Positions 26,302 to 35,258 are shown, counted from the stretch's first letter. The stretch: DNA of 60,030 nucleotides from Alphaproteobacteria bacterium (GCA_006844765.1 SPJV01000211.1:1-60030); one strand, 5' to 3'. Notes: generated from the sequence alone by a model not told the origin. Made by a program: numbers and translations.

Positions 26302-27768
26302 TCAGCGCTTCCCGAAGCCGGGGGGCAGAGGACCGCCGCCCAGTCCGGGCAGTCCGCCACCGGACCCACCACCGAGCCCCGGCAAGCCACCGCCGCCACC
26401 GCCCTGCGATAGCGCGGCCATCGGGTCTCCTCCGCCGCCGAAAAGGCTGCCGAGCATTCCCTTTTTGCCCATTTTCTTCATCTGCTTCATCATCTTGCCC
26501 ATCATCTGGTGCTGTTTAAGAAGCTTGTTGATCTCTTGAACCGTCGTGCCAGAACCACCGGCAATACGCCGCTTGCGAGAGGCGTGAAGGATCTTCGGAT
26601 TGCGCCGTTCCGACGGCGTCATGGAGGAGATAATCGCCTCTTGCCGTGTCAGCTGCTTCTCGTCGACATTCGCCGCCTTCATCTGCTGTTTCATCTTGCC
26701 GACGCCGGGAAGCATCCCCATCAGCCCTTCCAGCCCGCCCATCTGACGCATCTGGCGAAGCTGTTGGGCCATATCTTCCAGGTCATACTCGCCCTTCTGC
26801 ATTTTGCGGGCGATCTTTTCGGCCTCTTCCTGGTCAATCGTCTCCTGCGCCTTCTCAACCAGGGAAACAACATCCCCCATGCCAAGAATGCGGCTGGCGA
26901 TCCGATCAGCCCGGAAGGCTTCCAGTTCATCAAGCTTTTCACCGACACCGATGAATTTGATAGGACAACCGGTTGCGGCCCGCATGCTGAGCGCCGCACC
27001 GCCCCGACCATCGCCATCGACACGGGTCAATACGATCCCTGTGACACCGATGCGACCATGGAAGCTCTCGGCAACCGTGACCGCGTCCTGACCGGTGAGG
27101 GAATCCGCAACCAGAAGAATTTCAGCCGGCGCCGCCGCGTCCTTGACCGCTGCGACTTCCGCCATCAGCGGCTCATCAACATGCAAGCGACCGGCGGTAT
27201 CAAGCATCACAACGTCATAGCCGCCGAGGCGACCGGCCTGCATCGCGCGCTTCGCGATATCAACCGGCCCCTGACCAGCGATGATCGGCAGGGTCGCGAC
27301 ACTGGTCTGCTCCCCCAAGACCTTCAGCTGTTCCTGCGCCGCCGGGCGATTGACGTCCAAAGACGCCATCAGGACTTTTTTCTTTTCCCTTTCGGTAAGC
27401 CGCTTACCGATCTTGGCCGTCGATGTGGTTTTACCGGAACCCTGCAGGCCGACCATCATCATGGCCAGTGGCGGCTCACCAATCAGGTTGAGCTCTTGTT
27501 CCTCCGCCCCCAGCATCTCGACCAGAGAATCATGGACGATCTTGACGATCTGCTGTCCTGGGGTGACCGACTTCAGAACTTTTTCGCCAACAGCCTCAGC
27601 CTGAACCTTGGCAATGAAGTCCTTCGTGACCGGCAGTGCCACATCAGCTTCAAGCAAGGCCACGCGAATATCGCGCATAGCAGCTTTAACGTCGCCCTCT
27701 TTAAGAGCGCCGCGCCGCTTCAGGCCATCAAAGACCCCACCCAGCTTTTCCGACAATGATGCGAACAT
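26302..27768 (-). CDS. ffh: Signal recognition particle protein Ffh
   Basis: SRP GTPase that binds signal sequences and 4.5S RNA for delivery to FtsY and SecYEG. The N and G domains contain GLQGSGKTTSTAKIGKRL (P-loop, about 109-116), DVNRPAAQEQL, DTAGRLH and TRVDGDGRGG. The Met-rich M domain follows with RIAGGSGTTVQEIN, the RNA-binding motif. After the M domain the last 45 residues are a flexible Gly/Pro/Leu tail of GLPGLGGG-type repeats. Length 488 is long because of this tail. It heads the translation gene run with a 456-base spacer upstream. Confidence 0.97.
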   Translation of the reverse strand: MFASLSEKLGGVFDGLKRRGALKEGDVKAAMRDIRVALLEADVALPVTKDFIAKVQAEAVGEKVLKSVTPGQQIVKIVHDSLVEMLGAEEQELNLIGEPPLAMMMVGLQGSGKTTSTAKIGKRLTEREKKKVLMASLDVNRPAAQEQLKVLGEQTSVATLPIIAGQGPVDIAKRAMQAGRLGGYDVVMLDTAGRLHVDEPLMAEVAAVKDAAAPAEILLVADSLTGQDAVTVAESFHGRIGVTGIVLTRVDGDGRGGAALSMRAATGCPIKFIGVGEKLDELEAFRADRIASRILGMGDVVSLVEKAQETIDQEEAEKIARKMQKGEYDLEDMAQQLRQMRQMGGLEGLMGMLPGVGKMKQQMKAANVDEKQLTRQEAIISSMTPSERRNPKILHASRKRRIAGGSGTTVQEINKLLKQHQMMGKMMKQMKKMGKKGMLGSLFGGGGDPMAALSQGGGGGGLPGLGGGSGGGLPGLGGGPLPPGFGKR

Positions 27769-28224
27769 ATGTCCGATCTTCCTTTAAAACACTTTTCGCG
27801 CTTACCAGCACATTCCAGTCCTGGCGCCTTCCAGCGCCAGTAAAATCCAGACCCATGCCCCAAACGAAAACGGCGCCAGTGCGCGAAACTCGCGGACTGG
27901 CGGAGCCCTAGGGGGTCTGCCCAAAGGACCGGTCTAGCAATGCTGACCTGGATATGGCGCGGCTTCTATCGCCTAACACTGTGCAGGTCAAGGCCTGTTG
28001 CCGAATGGGTGAGGGGAACAAGGGACATAATCACTGCCTTAAACGCTCGTTCCGCACAATCCAGAAGCTGGGCGCACTTTTATTTTGGTTTCATAAAATG
28101 ATTTATCGCAAGTCCTGGTTGATGTTGCCTGAGGAGCATGGCATATTCGCCATAAAGGAGAATCGCACCGGAGTTACCATAGGTGCGACTGAACCAGTAC
28201 GCGACCAGGAAGAATTCATCGGCA
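27769..28224. other. Spacer between divergent ffh and the XRE regulator
   Basis: 456 bases without a convincing gene. It holds a perfect 7-base stem (CTGGCGC-CTTCCA-GCGCCAG, 27821-27840) in the ffh leader and an AT-rich stretch around 28075-28110, a likely promoter region for the regulator. I looked here for the SRP RNA because of the neighbouring ffh, but the conserved GGTC..GGAAG..AGCA region of that RNA is absent. A plus-strand frame from 27954 has no protein-like composition. Confidence 0.5.
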
Positions 28225-28665
28225 ATGGACAATCCCCGCGAAGCAACAACTGTCGACGCTCATGTCGGCGCCAGGATCGAAGTGCGACGCAAGCAGGTCG
28301 GGATTTCCCAGACGGTCTTGGCTGACGCTATCGGCATGAGCGACAAGCAGCTGAGAAAATATACGACAGGCCGGAACCGGGTCAGCGCCGGAACCCTGCT
28401 GTCCATCGCCCAAGTGCTGGATGTCCAAGTGGGTTACTTCTTCGAAGGCCTGTCCCTGCCAAGTGAAAACAGCCCTGAAGCACCCTATTCGACAGATGCC
28501 GCTGCGGAGCAAGAGGGCGACAATACCCTTGACCTTAAAGCATTGGACGAGACCGAAGAACTCGCGCGATCCTATCACGCTATGTTGCCCAACCGGAAAA
28601 AAGCCTTCCGGCAGATGATCTCTGCAATTGCTGCCCATTATGAAGGACAGATGGGCGAAAAATAG
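28225..28665 (+). CDS. XRE-family transcriptional regulator
   Basis: Cytoplasmic DNA-binding protein of 146 residues. Residues about 13-70 are a Cro/CI helix-turn-helix: GARIEVRRKQVGISQTVLADAIGMSDKQLRKY, then GRNRVSAGTLLSIAQVLDVQVGYFFEGL. The remaining acidic and helical C-terminal half, ending with a LPNRKKAFRQMISAI helix, is a common alphaproteobacterial arrangement. The start at 28225 has an AGGAAG site 11 bases upstream; a GTG at 28183 is possible. Target genes are unknown; dapF follows by less than 100 bases. Confidence 0.88.
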   Translation: MDNPREATTVDAHVGARIEVRRKQVGISQTVLADAIGMSDKQLRKYTTGRNRVSAGTLLSIAQVLDVQVGYFFEGLSLPSENSPEAPYSTDAAAEQEGDNTLDLKALDETEELARSYHAMLPNRKKAFRQMISAIAAHYEGQMGEK

Positions 28666-28760
28666 CTTCCCCACGCTTTCTCTTGCCCCGGCGGCACCCC
28701 CCGCCCTATAACCGCGCCACGATGACCCCCTCTTTCGAGGATCCAGATAAGGCTTGGGCA

Positions 28761-29630
28761 ATGACCGGCTTTTGGAAGATGCATGGCTGTGGCAACGACT
28801 TCGTGGTGCTGGATACGCGCGACGAACCAGTTCTGCTTGACCGCGCGACCATCCAATGGATTGGCGACCGGCATCGCGGCATCGGCTTCGATCAACTGTT
28901 GATCATTGAACCGACTGATAAAGCCGGCGCCGACATCTTCATGCGGATTTATAACCCGGATGGCAGTGAAGCCGGTGCCTGTGGTAATGGAACACGCTGC
29001 GTTGCCGATCTGCTGATGACACAGAACGGCGATGACAGCATCGCGATTGAAACCCGACGCGGTATCCTGCAATGCCAACGTCGTTCAGACGGCTTGGTGA
29101 GCGTCGATATGGGGCCGCCGCAACTGTTCTGGGAAGACGTTCCTTTGGCACAGGAGATCGATACCCTGATCCTGCCGATCAGCGCCGGACCGCTGAGCGG
29201 CCCTTCAGCGGTCGGGATGGGCAACCCACACTGTATCTTCTTCGTCGAGGACGCAGAAGCCTCCGAGACCGCTGTTGAAACGCTGGGGCCGGGGCTTGAG
29301 CATCACCCACTTTTCCCGGAACGCACGAATGTCGAAGTCGCCAGCCTCGTCGACGGAGAAACCCTTCGTTTGCGGGTATGGGAACGCGGCGCCGGTGTGA
29401 CCCTGGCTTGCGGATCCGGCACCTGTGCGACAGTGGTTGCCGCGATACGGCGTGGTTTGATCGCTGGCCGATCTGCCGATGTGATCGTGGACGGCGGGCG
29501 TCTGTCGATAGAATGGCGCGCCGAAGACGATCATGTGATCATGACCGGCCCGACGTCCCTGAGCTATACAGGTGACATCGCATGGGATGCCTCCATTCAG
29601 GATGCTGCCAATCGGGATGCTGCCGCATGA
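28761..29630 (+). CDS. dapF: Diaminopimelate epimerase
   Basis: Converts LL- to meso-diaminopimelate for lysine and peptidoglycan synthesis. The two catalytic cysteines are Cys74 in ACGNGTRC and Cys217 in ACGSGTC. I choose ATG 28761 because the protein then starts MTGFWKMHGCGNDFVV, aligned with the family's N-terminal strand, and an AAGG site lies nine bases upstream; an ATG at 28722 would add 13 residues. At 289 residues it is normal. The stop overlaps the mtaB start (ATGA). Confidence 0.95.
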   Translation: MTGFWKMHGCGNDFVVLDTRDEPVLLDRATIQWIGDRHRGIGFDQLLIIEPTDKAGADIFMRIYNPDGSEAGACGNGTRCVADLLMTQNGDDSIAIETRRGILQCQRRSDGLVSVDMGPPQLFWEDVPLAQEIDTLILPISAGPLSGPSAVGMGNPHCIFFVEDAEASETAVETLGPGLEHHPLFPERTNVEVASLVDGETLRLRVWERGAGVTLACGSGTCATVVAAIRRGLIAGRSADVIVDGGRLSIEWRAEDDHVIMTGPTSLSYTGDIAWDASIQDAANRDAAA

Positions 29631-30910
29631 GCACCCCCTCAAGAAACTCGCCGGAGATCGTCACCTTTGGCTGCCGATTGAACACCTTCGAATCTGAAGT
29701 AATGCGCGACGCCCTGGACCAAGTCGGCGCGTCGGATGTTGTTGTCGTCAATACCTGCGCCGTCACCGCAGAAGCCGAACGCCAGGCGCGCCAGGCCATT
29801 CGACGCCTACGCCGGGATCGCCCAGAGGCTGAAATCATCGTTACCGGCTGTGCCGCCCAGATCGACCCCACCGGTTTCTCAACAATGCCAGAGGTGGACC
29901 GCGTCGTCGGCAATGCTGAGAAGCTGAAAGCTGAGACCTTTGCCGCCCAAGACCCAATCCTGGTCGAAGACATTATGGCGGTCCAAGAGATGGCGCCGCA
30001 TATGGTGTCGGGGCTGGAAGGGCGGTCACGGGCCTTCGTGCAGGTTCAGAATGGCTGTGACCACCGCTGCACCTTTTGCATCATCCCCTATGGCCGGGGC
30101 AATAGCCGCTCCCAACCCATGGGTGCCATCGTCGATCAGGTCAAAAAGCTTGTGGCAAATGGCTATAAGGAAGCGGTGATTACCGGTGTAGACATCACCT
30201 CTTATGGCTCTGATCTGCCGGGACAACCCAGTCTGGGCCAGATGATCCGGCGCCTTCTGAAGGCCGTTCCCGAACTTCCGCGCCTGCGCCTATCGTCCAT
30301 CGATTGCATCGAAATGGATGAGGATCTGTTAAAGGTCATCGCGGAAGAAGACCGACTGATGCCATACTTCCACCTCTCGCTTCAGGCCGGCGACGATATG
30401 ATCCTGAAACGGATGAAGCGCCGACATTCCCGCAGCGAAGCCATCACCCTGGTGCACCGCATCCGCGATCTGCGCCCTGAAGCGGTCTTCGGCGCCGACC
30501 TGATCGCCGGCTTCCCGACGGAAACGGATGCAATGTTCGAAAACACGGCAGCCATGGTTGGGGAAGCGGGTCTGACACTGCTTCATGTTTTTCCCTATTC
30601 CGAACGACCCGGCACGCCGGCCGCCCGCATCCCGAACCAGGTTCCCGGCCCGGTAAGGAAAGAGCGTGCAGCGCATCTTCGCGCATTGGGCACTGAGGCC
30701 GAGGCGCGGCATTTGGCATCTCGGGAGGGCCAAAATGCGATGGTCCTGATCGAGCGGCAAGGGGTTGGCCGGACCGAAGACTTCACCCCGGTTCGCCTCA
30801 GCACACCGATTGATGACGGTGCACTGGTCCCTGTCAGGCTCGGGCAGGCGAAGGACGGATTAGTCGAAGGCACCCTATTGGACATGTCCTCACAAAAGCA
30901 GGTGGCGTGA
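29627..30910 (+). CDS. mtaB: tRNA t6A37 methylthiotransferase MtaB
   Basis: Radical-SAM enzyme that adds a methylthio group to t6A37 in tRNA. The N-terminal UPF0004 domain has cluster cysteines Cys16, Cys44 and Cys75, and the radical-SAM motif is CDHRCTFC (Cys144, Cys148, Cys151). The GCRLN start motif and the C-terminal block before a degenerate TRAM domain mark MtaB (YqeV) rather than MiaB or RimO. I set the start at the ATG overlapping the dapF stop, giving 427 residues. Followed with overlap by ftsY, a common alphaproteobacterial trio. Confidence 0.94.
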   Translation: MSTPSRNSPEIVTFGCRLNTFESEVMRDALDQVGASDVVVVNTCAVTAEAERQARQAIRRLRRDRPEAEIIVTGCAAQIDPTGFSTMPEVDRVVGNAEKLKAETFAAQDPILVEDIMAVQEMAPHMVSGLEGRSRAFVQVQNGCDHRCTFCIIPYGRGNSRSQPMGAIVDQVKKLVANGYKEAVITGVDITSYGSDLPGQPSLGQMIRRLLKAVPELPRLRLSSIDCIEMDEDLLKVIAEEDRLMPYFHLSLQAGDDMILKRMKRRHSRSEAITLVHRIRDLRPEAVFGADLIAGFPTETDAMFENTAAMVGEAGLTLLHVFPYSERPGTPAARIPNQVPGPVRKERAAHLRALGTEAEARHLASREGQNAMVLIERQGVGRTEDFTPVRLSTPIDDGALVPVRLGQAKDGLVEGTLLDMSSQKQVA

Positions 30911-31845
30911 TGGCGGGACCGAGTTGGTTTGAACGGCTGAAGCGCGGTCTTGCTCGCAGCTCTGCACGGCTGGCCGATGGTATCCAAGGCGTTTTCACCG
31001 GCAAGCGGCGACTGGATGATGATGCCCTGGAAGAACTGGAAGATGTGCTGATCGCAGCAGATTTGGGACCCGCCACAGCCGCCAAACTGACTGCCGAAAT
31101 CGCCAAATCCCGTTTCGACAAAGAAGTCTCCGCTGACGAGGTGCGCCGCGCCCTGGCCGAGGCGGCAGCCGACATCCTGCGCCCCGTTGCCGAACCTTTG
31201 ACCATTGATCCGAACAAGAAACCTTATGTGATCCTGGTCGCCGGCGTGAATGGGACCGGTAAGACGACGACGATCGGGAAACTTGCCAAACGCTTCCGGG
31301 ATGAGGGCAAATCCGTAACACTCTGCGCCGGCGATACATTCCGGGCGGCGGCGGTTGAACAGCTCCGCATCTGGGGAGAACGCACAGGCGCGCCGGTCGT
31401 GGCCGGTTCGACCGGGGCGGATGCAGCGGGCCTCGTCTTCGATGCCTATAGCCAGGCGACAGAGAATGGCAGCGATGTTCTATTGATCGACACTGCGGGC
31501 CGCCTTCAGAACAAGGCTGATCTGATGGCAGAGCTGGAAAAGATCCATCGCGTTCTGAGCAAACGCGGCGCGGATCTGCCTCACCGCACGCTCCTCGTCC
31601 TCGACGCGACAGTTGGTCAGAATGCGTTGAGCCAGGCCCAGGTCTTCCGGGACAGTGTGAATGTAAACGGCTTGATCGTCACAAAACTGGACGGTACGGC
31701 GAAGGGCGGTGTTTTGATCGCGTTGGCAGAGAAATTCGGCCTGCCGGTCCACGCCATCGGCGTTGGCGAGACAGCAGAAGACCTCCGCGCCTTCGACCCG
31801 GATCAGTTCGCATCAAGCCTGATGGGTTTGATCGACGACGCGTAA
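30910..31845 (+). CDS. ftsY: Signal recognition particle receptor FtsY
   Basis: SRP receptor GTPase that docks Ffh-ribosome complexes to the membrane translocon. The G domain shows GVNGTGKTTTIGKLAKRF (P-loop, about 114-121), CAGDTFRAAAVEQL, DTAGRLQNK and TKLDGTAKGG. The acidic A domain common in enterobacteria is missing: the protein opens MAGPSWFERLKRGL with an amphipathic helix that probably binds lipid, typical of alphaproteobacterial FtsY. Start ATG 30910 overlaps the mtaB stop as TGATG; a GTG one codon earlier is also possible. Confidence 0.96.
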   Translation: MAGPSWFERLKRGLARSSARLADGIQGVFTGKRRLDDDALEELEDVLIAADLGPATAAKLTAEIAKSRFDKEVSADEVRRALAEAAADILRPVAEPLTIDPNKKPYVILVAGVNGTGKTTTIGKLAKRFRDEGKSVTLCAGDTFRAAAVEQLRIWGERTGAPVVAGSTGADAAGLVFDAYSQATENGSDVLLIDTAGRLQNKADLMAELEKIHRVLSKRGADLPHRTLLVLDATVGQNALSQAQVFRDSVNVNGLIVTKLDGTAKGGVLIALAEKFGLPVHAIGVGETAEDLRAFDPDQFASSLMGLIDDA

Positions 31846-32209
31846 GACGCTGAGACTAAACCATGGCCCCAGATTAAGCCCTGGTCCCAGCTCTAAACCA
31901 AAACATTCAGATAAAAGCCGCGTCGCGGGATGCCGTCGCGCGGGCCGTGGGCCGCGTCAAAGGCCAGCAGCGTGCGCAGACGGTCGATGGCACTTTCCAG
32001 ATCAAAGGGATCAGAACCTGACCGGCGAGACGACCGCCCTGAAGGCGCAGACGGCGACGCAGCCCGGCCGGGTGTGCCGGGCAGTCTGGCCGGTGTCCGG
32101 CCAATCGTATCGGTTGGTATCCTTGCCATAATGGAAAACAGCATAGGACGACTTTCATTCTCGCTCAACCGCCTTACATTGGGGCCTCGCATAGGCTTGG
32201 AGATTATGG
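31846..32209. other. ftsY-ispZ spacer with a possible minus-strand gene
   Basis: 364 bases between ftsY and ispZ. The only protein-like content is the putative minus-strand ORF at 31893-32144. No terminator with a clear U-tract is visible after ftsY. A GGAG site precedes the ispZ start. Confidence 0.4.
31893..32144 (-). CDS. Putative small protein
   Basis: An 83-residue frame (start ATG 32144, with alternatives at 32129 and 32192) between ftsY and ispZ on the opposite strand. The first half is Arg/Pro/Ser-rich and could be disordered. The second half, ESAIDRLRTLLAFDAAHGPR then GIPRRGFYLNVLV, looks like a folded end with a conserved-looking RGFYLN motif. I do not recognise the family. The absence of another gene in this spacer supports it, but the weak ribosome site does not. 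Confidence 0.42.
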   Translation of the reverse strand: MLFSIMARIPTDTIGRTPARLPGTPGRAASPSAPSGRSSRRSGSDPFDLESAIDRLRTLLAFDAAHGPRDGIPRRGFYLNVLV

Positions 32210-32866
32210 ATGAGCAACAGCACCGACGGCGCGGAAAACAACGGCAAAAAGCCGGAACCGAAATGGCTGCGCCCCTTAACGGAATACGGACCGCTTGCCG
32301 CTTTTATGGGGGCCTATTGGTATAGCGATTTGATGCTTGCCACCCAAGCTGTCGTCGTCGCCACCATCCTTGCTCTGGCGCTTGCCTATCTGATTGCGCG
32401 CCGCGTCCCAATGCTGCCGCTCGTCACCGCCGGTCTTGTCGTCGTCTTCGGTGGGCTGACCTTGTGGCTGAAGGATGAGACCTTCATCAAGATGAAGCCA
32501 ACCATCGTACAGCTTCTCTTCGCGGTCATCTTGTTCGGTGGACTGGCTTTAGGCCGGCACCCCCTGCGACTGGTCTTAAAAGGGGCGCTCACAATGGGCG
32601 ATGCCGCCTGGCGCACCCTGACCGTCCGGTTTGGCCTGTTCTTCATCGTCATGGCCGTGGTGAACGAGGCCGTCTGGCGCACCCAATCGACAGATTTCTG
32701 GGTCAATTTCAAGGTCTTCGGCATCCTGGGCCTGACCCTGTTGTTTTCCTTCTCCCAAGCCCCCTTCATTGCCCGCGCAACGGCAGAGGCTGAGGCTGAA
32801 ACTGAAGCTGAAGCTGGGACAGGCAAGAATGAGGAACAGGACATCAAGACCCAAGACCGCGCCTAA
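32210..32866 (+). CDS. ispZ: Septation protein A / inner membrane protein YciB
   Basis: YciB/IspZ-family inner-membrane protein linked to septation and envelope integrity in enterobacteria. There are five hydrophobic segments between residues 28 and 185, and conserved blocks GPLAAFMGAYW near the start, LTLWLKDETFIKMKPTIVQLLFAVILFGG and NEAVWR..STDFWVNFKVFGI, which are diagnostic of the family. The N-terminal 20 residues and the C-terminal 30 (Glu/Ala-rich, AEAEAETEAEAG) are extra, charged and probably disordered. It follows ftsY as in many alphaproteobacteria. Confidence 0.92.
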   Translation: MSNSTDGAENNGKKPEPKWLRPLTEYGPLAAFMGAYWYSDLMLATQAVVVATILALALAYLIARRVPMLPLVTAGLVVVFGGLTLWLKDETFIKMKPTIVQLLFAVILFGGLALGRHPLRLVLKGALTMGDAAWRTLTVRFGLFFIVMAVVNEAVWRTQSTDFWVNFKVFGILGLTLLFSFSQAPFIARATAEAEAETEAEAGTGKNEEQDIKTQDRA

Positions 32867-32874
32867 AGCACCGG

Positions 32875-33438
32875 CTAATAACTTCCCGTCTCGCCAGTCG
32901 GATTGACGAACGGCGTAAAGGGCGTTGCCGGATCAATCTGTGCCCGATGATCCAGCGCCCAATGGACAGAGGGAAAAGCTAATTCATCGCGCGGTATCGC
33001 ATCCCAATCGAATAACCGCGCTTCCATGGTTTCCTCTCCGACACCAAAATCCGGGCGATCCAAATGCGCTGCATAGATGATCTGCACCTGAGAGATTCGC
33101 GGTATTGAATAGACCGCCAGCAGCGCATCGATCTCAATCTCCGCCAGAGCTTCTTCCCGGGCTTCGCGGCGCGCGCCATCAACAACGCTTTCCCCCAGCT
33201 CCATGTAGCCCGCCGGGATCGTCCAGTAACCCCGACGCGGTTCAATGGCGCGGCGGCATAGCAATATCTGAGATCCGACCGTGACCACGGCGCCGACCAC
33301 AATCTTCGGATTCTCATAGGCAATATGCCCGCAATCCGGACAGACCAGACGCTCGCGGTTATCGCCTGCCGGAATCTCACGGATTCGAGGGCCTATCGCA
33401 TCAATAGATGTATCTTCATGTGTGTCTTCACTGGACAT
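32875..33438 (-). CDS. NUDIX hydrolase
   Basis: Pyrophosphohydrolase acting on nucleoside diphosphates linked to another moiety. The Nudix box is seen as GYMELGESVVDGARREAREEALAEI (GX5EX7REUXEEXGU, with Ala for the usual Gly before the last position). An N-terminal zinc-ribbon-like LVCPDCGHIAYENPK has only one CxxC pair. This is the ADP-ribose/NADH type layout seen with YfcD/NudC-like proteins. I set the start at ATG 33438 (187 residues); the long upstream in-frame stretch runs into the next gene's 5' end. Convergent with ispZ. Confidence 0.88.
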   Translation of the reverse strand: MSSEDTHEDTSIDAIGPRIREIPAGDNRERLVCPDCGHIAYENPKIVVGAVVTVGSQILLCRRAIEPRRGYWTIPAGYMELGESVVDGARREAREEALAEIEIDALLAVYSIPRISQVQIIYAAHLDRPDFGVGEETMEARLFDWDAIPRDELAFPSVHWALDHRAQIDPATPFTPFVNPTGETGSY

Positions 33439-33504
33439 GGCGGCGATGATGCGCCATTGCCCTGGACCCGGCAAGCTTCGCCAGCTCCCGCATAAGGACC
33501 GACC

Positions 33505-34623
33505 ATGGTAGACGCCCAGATCACTACTGACGACATCCCAGACTTGATCGAGCGGGCGGAGGAGCATTACCGCCGCAGTCGGCTCACCGAAAGTGCCGCC
33601 GATTACGACACCGTGCTGGCGCTTGATCCGGATAATCTCGATGCGTTGGAATGGCGTGGGGAGATTGCGGTTCAACTGGATGACTACGAGACAGCGGCGG
33701 ATCGCCTGGGCGCGGCGCGGCGCATTCGCGGCGACGACGCGTTTGGAGAATACACCAATCTTGGCTTGGCGCTCTATGAGCTGAACCGCGCCGATGAGGC
33801 CGTCGATGCGCTCTGGCGTGCCATTCAACAAGATGCGGATGATCTGGTCTCGCATTCCAATCTGGGAAAAGCGCTTTACGATCAACATGCGAATGGCGAG
33901 CGGGAAACCGCAATCCGGATCGCTGCAGAATGGCTGTCACGCTTTCCCGACAACCCGGATGCCCAGCATATCGGGGCGGCAATATCCGGCGGCACAACGC
34001 CAAACGTCGCAAACAGCGCCTATGTCGCCGATGTCTTTAATGACTACGCTGCCAGCTTCGAAGAAAAACTGGCGGAATTGGCGTATCGCGCGCCGGTGCT
34101 GATCGAAGCCCTTCTGACGCGTCACATGATCGGCGCTGAGGGCGGTCTTTCCATCCTGGATGCAGGATGTGGGACGGGTTTACTGGGCCAATGCCTGCGA
34201 CCAATCGCAAGCCGTTTGGAGGGGGTCGATCTCTCCCCCGGCATGCTGAAAGAGGCGGAAGCAAAGTCCTGTTATGACACCCTGGCGGAAGCGGAGCTTG
34301 TATCCTTCCTATGTGAAAGACCGGGCCGATACGATCTGATCGCAGCGGCGGATGTGCTCTGTTACTTTGGTGCGCTGGAGGATGCTGCCGCCGCCTTCTA
34401 CACAGCGCTGAAGCCGACGGGGACCCTCGCCTTCTCTGTCGAGGCGACGGAAACCGAAAGCTATATTCTCAATGAGAGCGGGCGATACAAACATAGTGCG
34501 GCCTATCTACGCCATGTCGTTGAGGAGGCCGGTTTTTCAATCCTGGCACTCGATGACGATAGCCTGCGGACGGAATATGGGGTGCCCGTTGAGGGCTTGA
34601 TACTCCTTGCACAGAGGGACTAG
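33505..34623 (+). CDS. TPR-repeat SAM-dependent methyltransferase
   Basis: A 372-residue protein of two parts. Residues about 12-160 are tetratricopeptide repeats (for example the YRRSRLTESAADYDTVLALDPDN and LALYELNRADEAVDALWRAI helices). Residues about 170-372 are a class I methyltransferase: motif I LDAGCGTGLLG at 218-228, an acidic Asp after the second strand (GVDLSPGML), and a post-motif AAADVLCYFG. This resembles the group of predicted TPR methyltransferases whose substrates are unknown. It precedes the nitrile hydratase-type genes by nine bases, suggesting one operon, though a functional link is unproven. Confidence 0.82.
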   Translation: MVDAQITTDDIPDLIERAEEHYRRSRLTESAADYDTVLALDPDNLDALEWRGEIAVQLDDYETAADRLGAARRIRGDDAFGEYTNLGLALYELNRADEAVDALWRAIQQDADDLVSHSNLGKALYDQHANGERETAIRIAAEWLSRFPDNPDAQHIGAAISGGTTPNVANSAYVADVFNDYAASFEEKLAELAYRAPVLIEALLTRHMIGAEGGLSILDAGCGTGLLGQCLRPIASRLEGVDLSPGMLKEAEAKSCYDTLAEAELVSFLCERPGRYDLIAAADVLCYFGALEDAAAAFYTALKPTGTLAFSVEATETESYILNESGRYKHSAAYLRHVVEEAGFSILALDDDSLRTEYGVPVEGLILLAQRD

Positions 34624-34632
34624 GCTTCACCC

Positions 34633-34977
34633 ATGACAACGGAACGCAGATACCACGATATGGGCGGGCTGCCGGCGGGGCCGGTCGAACGCACCGAACA
34701 CGAGTTCGAGCCTTGGGAACACAAAACCGACGCGATCGTCCGGTTGCTATCCGAGCCCGGGCGCGGTCCCCTTTTGCGCGTGGATGAGATGCGCCGCGCC
34801 ATTGAGGAGATGGGCGGCAATATCTATGACGAACTGACCTACTACGAGCGCTGGATCGCGGCGACCACGAATGTGATGCTGGAAAAGGGCGTCTTCTCTG
34901 TGGACGAGCTGGGTAAAGCGATCGAAGCAGTACGCGCAAAACAACGCGCGGCAGGCGGGGAGGTCGCGGAGGGATGA
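34633..34977 (+). CDS. Nitrile hydratase/thiocyanate hydrolase beta-type N-terminal subunit
   Basis: A 114-residue protein with HDMGGLPAGPVERTEHEFEPWEHKTDAIVRLL then ELTYYERWIAATTNVMLEKGVFSVDELG, the pattern of the N-terminal half of nitrile hydratase beta subunits and of thiocyanate hydrolase beta (ScnB). Normal nitrile hydratase beta is one longer chain; here the C-terminal half is a separate gene. The stop overlaps the next start as ATGA. The predicted role is part of a hetero-oligomeric metalloenzyme with the following two genes. It may also act in metal insertion, as related activator proteins do. Confidence 0.85.
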   Translation: MTTERRYHDMGGLPAGPVERTEHEFEPWEHKTDAIVRLLSEPGRGPLLRVDEMRRAIEEMGGNIYDELTYYERWIAATTNVMLEKGVFSVDELGKAIEAVRAKQRAAGGEVAEG

Positions 34978-35258
34978 GCGATTTTCAGCCAGGCGATACG
35001 GTCAAAGTGGGGACACGCTTTCCCATCGGCCATGTCCGCACGCCCTATTACTGCCGGGGACTGACCGGGGAGGTCGAACGCCGGGTCGGTACCTTCAAAA
35101 ACCCTGAAGAACTTGCCTATGGCCGCGCCGATCACGAGCCGCTCACACTCTATCGGGTCCGGTTCCGGCAGAAGGACATCTGGCCTGACTACAAAGGCCT
35201 TGATGCCGACACCGTTGATATTGAGCTTTTTGAGAATTGGCTGGAGCCTGCGGCATGA
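34974..35258 (+). CDS. Nitrile hydratase/thiocyanate hydrolase beta-type C-terminal (SH3-like) subunit
   Basis: A 94-residue SH3-like barrel of the nitrile hydratase beta C-terminus: FQPGDTVKVGTRFPIGHVRTPYYCRGLTGEVERRVGTF and YRVRFRQKDIWPDYKG, then DTVDIELFENWLEPAA. In thiocyanate hydrolase the equivalent is the alpha subunit (ScnA). Both neighbouring starts overlap by four bases (ATGA), so the three subunits are translated together. Arg residues in the RxxPYYCRG loop line the active-site entrance in the known enzymes (family knowledge, not shown here). Confidence 0.87.
   Translation: MSDFQPGDTVKVGTRFPIGHVRTPYYCRGLTGEVERRVGTFKNPEELAYGRADHEPLTLYRVRFRQKDIWPDYKGLDADTVDIELFENWLEPAA

Noticed and set aside
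26509..27759. Long plus-strand open frame (416 codons) opposite ffh
   Set aside because: It lies entirely antisense to the well-supported ffh gene; its residues are low-complexity and His/Arg-rich with no domain pattern, a usual shadow in GC-rich coding DNA.
27769..28224. Possible 4.5S (SRP) RNA gene near ffh
   Set aside because: The conserved GGAAG/AGCA core of bacterial SRP RNA is not there; only a short hairpin remains.
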